This document shows positions 7,217-10,583 of a stretch of 10,583 nucleotides of DNA, one piece after another. A program made the translations under genes and the position numbers. The notes beneath the pieces are model-generated. The model was not told the DNA's origin. It saw only the letters and a list, made by a program, of their open reading frames with translations, and ran no database searches. The DNA lies in contig CANCLV010000036.1 in NCBI GenBank assembly GCA_947378905.1, forward strand, positions 1-10,583, given 5' to 3'. The DNA is from Opitutia bacterium (GTDB taxonomy: Bacteria > Verrucomicrobiota > Verrucomicrobiia > Opitutales > UBA953). The stretch's first letter is position 1. Each line of letters begins with the position of its first letter.

Positions 7217-8160
7217 TACTTTTACTCGGTGCCACCGGCTATGTTGGAAAGGAATTTGAAAAAGTCCTGACTTTGCTTGGCCTTAATTTCAAGGCGGTGA
7301 GCCGTAGTCAGCTCAATTATACATCTGCGATCGAATTAAAGCATTATCTCAAGTCACTCCGCCCAGATTTTATTATCAATGCAGCAGGTTTCACCGGTAA
7401 GCCTAACGTCGATGCTTGTGAATTACAGAAAGAAGAGACGATACAGGGTAATGTTTATTTTCCGAAGATGTTGGCCGAGGTTTGCGCGGAGTTAGGAATT
7501 CCCTGGGGGCACGTATCTTCGGGCTGTATTTTTTCAGGCTGTTTCGTGAATCAAAACGGTACTTGGATTGCAGAAAAGAATATGAATCAGGAGACTATAC
7601 GCAAAATTGCAAATACCGAGCCGCATAGGTTAAAAGGTTTTGATGAATCATTTCAGCCCAATTTTAGCTTTAAGGATGGTCCATGTAGTTACTACAGTGG
7701 AACAAAGGCATGGGGGGAAGATGTAATTAAAGGGGTAGGTGAGCACTATGTTTGGAGACTCAGAATTCCTTTTAACGAAATTAATAATTCGCGCAATTAC
7801 CTCACTAAAATTCAAACCTATGCTAAGGTTTATGATAACTTAAATTCATTATCGCACTTAGAAGATTTTGTCAGGGCGTGTATTGCCTGCTGGGTGAAGC
7901 ACGTACCGTATGGCACTTATAATGTTACCAACCCCGGATTTGTCTCCACACGACAAGTGGTAGAAATGATTACAAAAATCCTAAAACCCAAACGAGAGTT
8001 TATATTTTGGGAGAGCGATGAAGAGTTTTATCGCCTAGGCGCTAAAGCCCTTCGATCTAACTGTATTCTCGACTCGAGTAAACTGCTGAAGGCTGGCGTT
8101 CCCATGCGAACTGTTGAGGATGCTTTAGTAGATTCACTCCGTCATTGGAGAGACGCATAG
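7213..8160 (+). CDS. RmlD-superfamily SDR resembling NRS/ER (UER1): probable dTDP-4-keto-6-deoxyglucose 3,5-epimerase/4-reductase
   Basis: This 315-residue extended SDR has G-A-T-G-Y-V-G (6-12) for NAD(P)H and a catalytic Y161-x-x-x-K165. Beyond those it departs from classical RmlD and resembles plant and giant-virus NRS/ER. N-A-A-G-F-T-G-K-P-N-V-D-A-C-E (56-70) parallels the N-A-A-G-x-T-G-R-P-N-V-D-W-C-E of Arabidopsis UER1. S-S-G-C-I-F (102-107) parallels its A-T-G-C-I-F. R-x-P-F-x-x-x-N-N-S-R-N-Y-L-T-K-I (184-200) parallels its N-N-P-R-N-F-I-T-K-I. Y-N-V-T-N-P-G (236-242) and R-S-N-C-x-L-D-S-S-K-L (271-281) also match. The residues I recall as needed for epimerisation in Arabidopsis (Cys115, Lys183) align with C105 and K199. 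The Cys-to-Tyr interval is about 27 residues longer than in UER1. With rfbA and rfbB nearby and no rmlC, it may do both steps to dTDP-L-rhamnose. Superfamily assignment is firm; bifunctionality is inference. Confidence 0.85.
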   Translation: MILLLGATGYVGKEFEKVLTLLGLNFKAVSRSQLNYTSAIELKHYLKSLRPDFIINAAGFTGKPNVDACELQKEETIQGNVYFPKMLAEVCAELGIPWGHVSSGCIFSGCFVNQNGTWIAEKNMNQETIRKIANTEPHRLKGFDESFQPNFSFKDGPCSYYSGTKAWGEDVIKGVGEHYVWRLRIPFNEINNSRNYLTKIQTYAKVYDNLNSLSHLEDFVRACIACWVKHVPYGTYNVTNPGFVSTRQVVEMITKILKPKREFIFWESDEEFYRLGAKALRSNCILDSSKLLKAGVPMRTVEDALVDSLRHWRDA

Positions 8161-8168
8161 TTATTCCC

Positions 8169-9140
8169 ATGGCTATAAAAAAAGTTTTACTCTCCATGCC
8201 CATAAATAATGGAATTTATGATGTCATCAGGCATAATTTAAAGGAGAGCTGTATTGATTGTACCGTTTTACCCCAAGACGAAGGTCACCAGTTTAAATAC
8301 CCCAACGCATTTATAAGATTCCTCAACTTTCTCTCCAAAACCCTTTTTAGATATAATCTAAAGTCATTCATCATAAGTTGGCGGCGTAAAAATCGTGAAA
8401 AAAAAATCTTTGGGCAAAATTACGATTTACTTTTAGCTATACGTCCCGACTTGATGAGTCTCGAGCAAATCGAACAGTGTAAACAAGTTTGCCTGAGGTC
8501 TGTTGGCTATCAGTGGGACGGGCTAGACCGCTTCCCTGGCATTTATGAATATATCGATTATTTTGAACATTTCTGTGTTTTTGATAAATGTGATCTGAGC
8601 AAAAATCCTAAGCTAAAGTTCAAAACAAATTTTAGACTTAAGCCTCATAATGAAGACTTTGAATTCACGCGCTCGGATGCTCATTTTATTGGCGATGTAG
8701 ACCCATATCGTTATCAACTCTTACTTGAAGTTGCTGACCATCTTGGCGCATTAGGCTATAAGCCTATTTTTTATATTATCCGATATCCTGCGCATGTAAC
8801 GAAAAAGCATCCTAGTATCCGAGTTTGTAAATCTCCGATTAGTTATAACCAAAATCTACATATCGCAAAGCACACCCAAATTATTATTGATATTACACAC
8901 CGAAATTTACACAGAGGCCTCTCTTTAAGATTTTTTGAGGCCATGGAATTTAAGAAAAAACTAATAACGACCAATGGCGATGTCCTAGAGTATGATTTTT
9001 ATCACCCCAATAATATTTATATTTATGGCCAATCTAAAAACACGCTCGCTGAATTTTTAAGTTTACCTTACTATGAGTTAAGCTCAGAAATCACCGATAA
9101 ATATAAAATTGACGAATGGATTAAGGAATTCGGCGCTTGA
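8169..9140 (+). CDS. Eps11J-like capsular/lipopolysaccharide biosynthesis protein, putative glycosyltransferase
   Basis: This 323-residue protein resembles a poorly characterised family annotated as Eps11J-like or LPS biosynthesis protein. Recognisable points are L-L-L-A-I-R-P-D-L-M-S (87-97), Y-Q-W-D-G (114-118), C-V-F-D-K-C-D-L (136-143) and F-I-G-D-V-D-P-Y-R (173-181), which opens the second half. Then come R-G-L-S-L-R-F-F-E-A-M (259-269), I-T-T-N (276-279) and Y-D-F-Y (285-288). The R-G-L-S-x-R-x-F-E-A stretch is similar to the donor-binding end of GT-B enzymes (as in CgeB/DUF3880-like proteins), so a transferase role is plausible but unproven. I chose the ATG at 8169, 8 bases after the reductase stop, because M-A-I-K-K-V-L-L fits the usual family start. 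An in-frame ATG at 8145 would add 8 residues and overlap the reductase by 16 bases. Neither has a Shine-Dalgarno sequence. Confidence 0.7.
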   Translation: MAIKKVLLSMPINNGIYDVIRHNLKESCIDCTVLPQDEGHQFKYPNAFIRFLNFLSKTLFRYNLKSFIISWRRKNREKKIFGQNYDLLLAIRPDLMSLEQIEQCKQVCLRSVGYQWDGLDRFPGIYEYIDYFEHFCVFDKCDLSKNPKLKFKTNFRLKPHNEDFEFTRSDAHFIGDVDPYRYQLLLEVADHLGALGYKPIFYIIRYPAHVTKKHPSIRVCKSPISYNQNLHIAKHTQIIIDITHRNLHRGLSLRFFEAMEFKKKLITTNGDVLEYDFYHPNNIYIYGQSKNTLAEFLSLPYYELSSEITDKYKIDEWIKEFGA

Positions 9141-9142
9141 GT

Positions 9143-10192
9143 ATGGTCTACGAGATTTCCGTCAGTATATTTTTTATTTCTTACCAGCAAAAAGATTATG
9201 TTCTTGATGCTTTAGATTCAGCACTCACTCAGGATTTTTTAGGCTTAGAGATTGTGATTGCTGACGATGGATCAACCGATGGCACGCGTGAAATGATTGA
9301 AGCACGTATTAAAAACTACACTGGTCCCCATAAAATAGTCCTTTTACCCTTCGAGCCTAATCTCGGTTTAGTTGCGAATGTGAATCGAGCCATGGCCAAT
9401 TGTTCGGGTGAAGTTTTAGTGATGTGTTCAGGAGATGATGTTCTTAAGCCCAATCGTGCCTCGTTGGCCGCCCAGGAGTTTAAACGGAATCCGAATTTAA
9501 TGGCTCAGTTTGTAAACTTAGAGGTAATTGATTCTAACTCCAAAGTTATACGTAGTCATTGGTCTAAAATAAAAAATAAAATTACCTTTAGTCATCATTT
9601 TAAGACCCATGAAGTATTTGCAGGTTTGCCATTCTTTGTTGGCGCAGGTGGGGCCTACCGTCGTACACTCCTAGAGTACTTCGGCCCCATTTCCGCATCT
9701 TTAGATGCTGAGGATGCGACATTATGTCTTCGTGCACTTATGTTGGGCGAAGTCTTAGCTGATCCGACACTAGGTGTTAGTTGGCGCTGGCATGGTAGAA
9801 ATGTCTCGATTGGCGGCTTTTCAAGGGTCTCTGCTAAAATCGACCCTGCTGCGCGGTTTAAAAAGATGGCCCAGGCCTATCGTCAAAGATTTGTTTTTTC
9901 TCAAAAAATTAAAAATGATATCGCTCGGTGCCTTCGAGAGAAAAAAATAAATGAAGCGAATCTAGTAAAGCTCAGTTCCCTCAACATTGAAGATGGCTTA
10001 ATTTGCAGACTCAAGTTTCACGTGACCCACCCACGTGCACGTTTTAAGGGATTTATATTATCGGCGAATCAGTTAATCGATTCTAAAGATGTGCGCCTGT
10101 CCAAAAAAATAAAAGTATTATCCAAGTGTGCGTTAAAAATGATTTTCCCTAAAATAATTTTATATTCTCTGTCCAGGTTTTTTGGCCGCTGA
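9143..10192 (+). CDS. Glycosyltransferase family 2 protein
   Basis: This 349-residue protein has a clear GT2 (GT-A, inverting) N-terminal domain. It opens with V-S-I-F-F-I-S-Y-Q-Q-K-D-Y, then has A-D-D-G-S-T-D-G-T (40-48) for the nucleotide, C-S-G-D-D (95-99) as the metal-binding D-x-D equivalent, and an E-D pair (190-191) in L-D-A-E-D-A-T-L-C-L-R as the likely catalytic-base motif. W-R-W-H-G (214-218) follows. The last 100 residues are basic and end in a hydrophobic/amphipathic stretch (L-K-M-I-F-P-K-I-I-L-Y-S-L-S-R-F-F), which may hold it at the inner membrane. The ATG at 9143 lies 2 bases after the preceding stop. A TTG at 9137 (overlap TTGA) would add two residues and is better placed for the AAGGA at 9123-9127, so the start is uncertain. 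The donor sugar cannot be read from the sequence. Confidence 0.9.
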   Translation: MVYEISVSIFFISYQQKDYVLDALDSALTQDFLGLEIVIADDGSTDGTREMIEARIKNYTGPHKIVLLPFEPNLGLVANVNRAMANCSGEVLVMCSGDDVLKPNRASLAAQEFKRNPNLMAQFVNLEVIDSNSKVIRSHWSKIKNKITFSHHFKTHEVFAGLPFFVGAGGAYRRTLLEYFGPISASLDAEDATLCLRALMLGEVLADPTLGVSWRWHGRNVSIGGFSRVSAKIDPAARFKKMAQAYRQRFVFSQKIKNDIARCLREKKINEANLVKLSSLNIEDGLICRLKFHVTHPRARFKGFILSANQLIDSKDVRLSKKIKVLSKCALKMIFPKIILYSLSRFFGR

Positions 10193-10216
10193 TTATCTCT
10201 CAGGCTTACTATAAGA

Positions 10217-10583
10217 TTAGCGCCAACCTGCGGTCCAAAGTAAGTTGTCTAGTTTACAGCTTAAACTTGTGATATGCCGTTTAAGCCCAGTGCCAATCGC
10301 ATGATCGCGTAATCCCCGATTTCTATAGAGGCGAGGCCGCTCCGACCATGGTGCGTTAATAAATTTAATTAATGTGTTCGCAGTATAGGAGGGCGTAAAC
10401 CAGTCGGGTACACGATTATCATTAAACCACGACTGCTTAAGATAAGAGAGATAGAGTTCATCATCCGCATCAACTTTTAGAATATAATCAATAGCTGCTT
10501 CAAAGTTTGGAAAATCTGATATGTTAATAAAACTCCGAGGATTGAAATCTTGGGCAACGTCGGGGTTGCCCCAATAAATAGGC
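10217..10583 (-). CDS. GT10 alpha-1,3/1,4-fucosyltransferase, C-terminal part (cut by window edge)
   Basis: Reading leftward from 10582, 121 codons are open and end in TAA at 10219-10217. The fragment begins P-I-Y-W-G-N-P-D-V-A-Q-D-F-N-P and continues S-F-I-N-I-S-D-F-P-N-F, then A-I-D-Y-I-L-K-V-D-A-D-D-E-L-Y-L-S-Y-L. This is the conserved C-terminal GDP-fucose-binding region of family GT10 (Glyco_transf_10), as in Helicobacter Lewis-antigen enzymes and eukaryotic FUTs. The tail after this domain (W-F-N-D-N-R onward, about 65 residues) is basic and lacks obvious heptad repeats. The enzyme would transfer fucose from GDP-fucose to a GlcNAc- or similar-containing acceptor. It converges on the GT2 gene with 24 bases between the stops. 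The N-terminal half and start lie outside the window, and no GDP-fucose synthesis genes are visible here. Confidence 0.85.
   Translation of the reverse strand, partial: PIYWGNPDVAQDFNPRSFINISDFPNFEAAIDYILKVDADDELYLSYLKQSWFNDNRVPDWFTPSYTANTLIKFINAPWSERPRLYRNRGLRDHAIGTGLKRHITSLSCKLDNLLWTAGWR

Noticed and set aside
8145..8168. Upstream in-frame ATG as the start of the Eps11J-like gene
   Set aside because: It would add 8 residues (M-E-R-R-I-V-I-P) with no family support and overlap the reductase by 16 bases. It remains possible but is less likely than 8169.
10181..10239. Imperfect inverted repeat TTTGGCCGC / GCGGTCCAAA spanning the convergent gene ends, as a shared terminator
   Set aside because: The loop would be about 40 bases, the right arm has a bulged T, both arms are coding sequence, and no U-tract follows on either strand. 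Probably chance.
1..10583. CRISPR arrays, tRNA/rRNA genes, insertion sequences or attachment sites
   Set aside because: I saw no regularly spaced repeats, no tRNA-like cloverleaf, no transposase-like protein and no terminal repeats; the window is almost fully occupied by glycan genes.

Overview
The window is part of a surface-glycan (O-antigen or capsule type) biosynthesis locus from a bacterium. It is AT-rich by eye and codes almost continuously. Most genes abut or overlap by 4 bases, and few starts have a convincing Shine-Dalgarno sequence. Genes for making dTDP-sugars, many different glycosyltransferases, a sulfotransferase and an FkbM methyltransferase together suggest a Gram-negative bacterium with a decorated polysaccharide. 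A marine organism, perhaps of the PVC/Verrucomicrobia group, is only a guess; nothing here is a firm taxonomic marker.

Layout. Positions 1-1890 run on the minus strand: the N-terminal part of a Gfo/Idh/MocA oxidoreductase cut by the left edge, a sulfotransferase, and a GT2-type glycosyltransferase. A 53-base divergent promoter region (1891-1943) separates them from a plus-strand run: dTDP-glucose 4,6-dehydratase (rfbB/rmlB), a GT4 glycosyltransferase and a GT-A glycosyltransferase with a DxD motif. A small hairpin lies over the stop codon of the last gene. It is followed by a 105-base gap with an inverted repeat and a possible promoter. A second plus-strand run follows: glucose-1-phosphate thymidylyltransferase (rfbA/rmlA), an FkbM methyltransferase, an unusual RmlD-superfamily reductase, an Eps11J-like protein, and a GT2 glycosyltransferase. 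At the right edge, convergent on the minus strand, is the C-terminal part of a GT10 alpha-fucosyltransferase.

How the genes fit together. RmlA and RmlB would convert glucose-1-phosphate and dTTP to dTDP-4-keto-6-deoxyglucose. No RmlC (3,5-epimerase) is present. The reductase gene does not look like ordinary RmlD. It resembles the plant/giant-virus NRS/ER (UER1) bifunctional 3,5-epimerase/4-reductase and keeps the Cys and Lys that I recall as required for epimerisation in the Arabidopsis enzyme. The best hypothesis is therefore an RmlC-independent, plant-like route to dTDP-L-rhamnose. Five complete predicted glycosyltransferases and the partial fucosyltransferase would assemble the glycan. The sulfotransferase and the FkbM methyltransferase would modify it.
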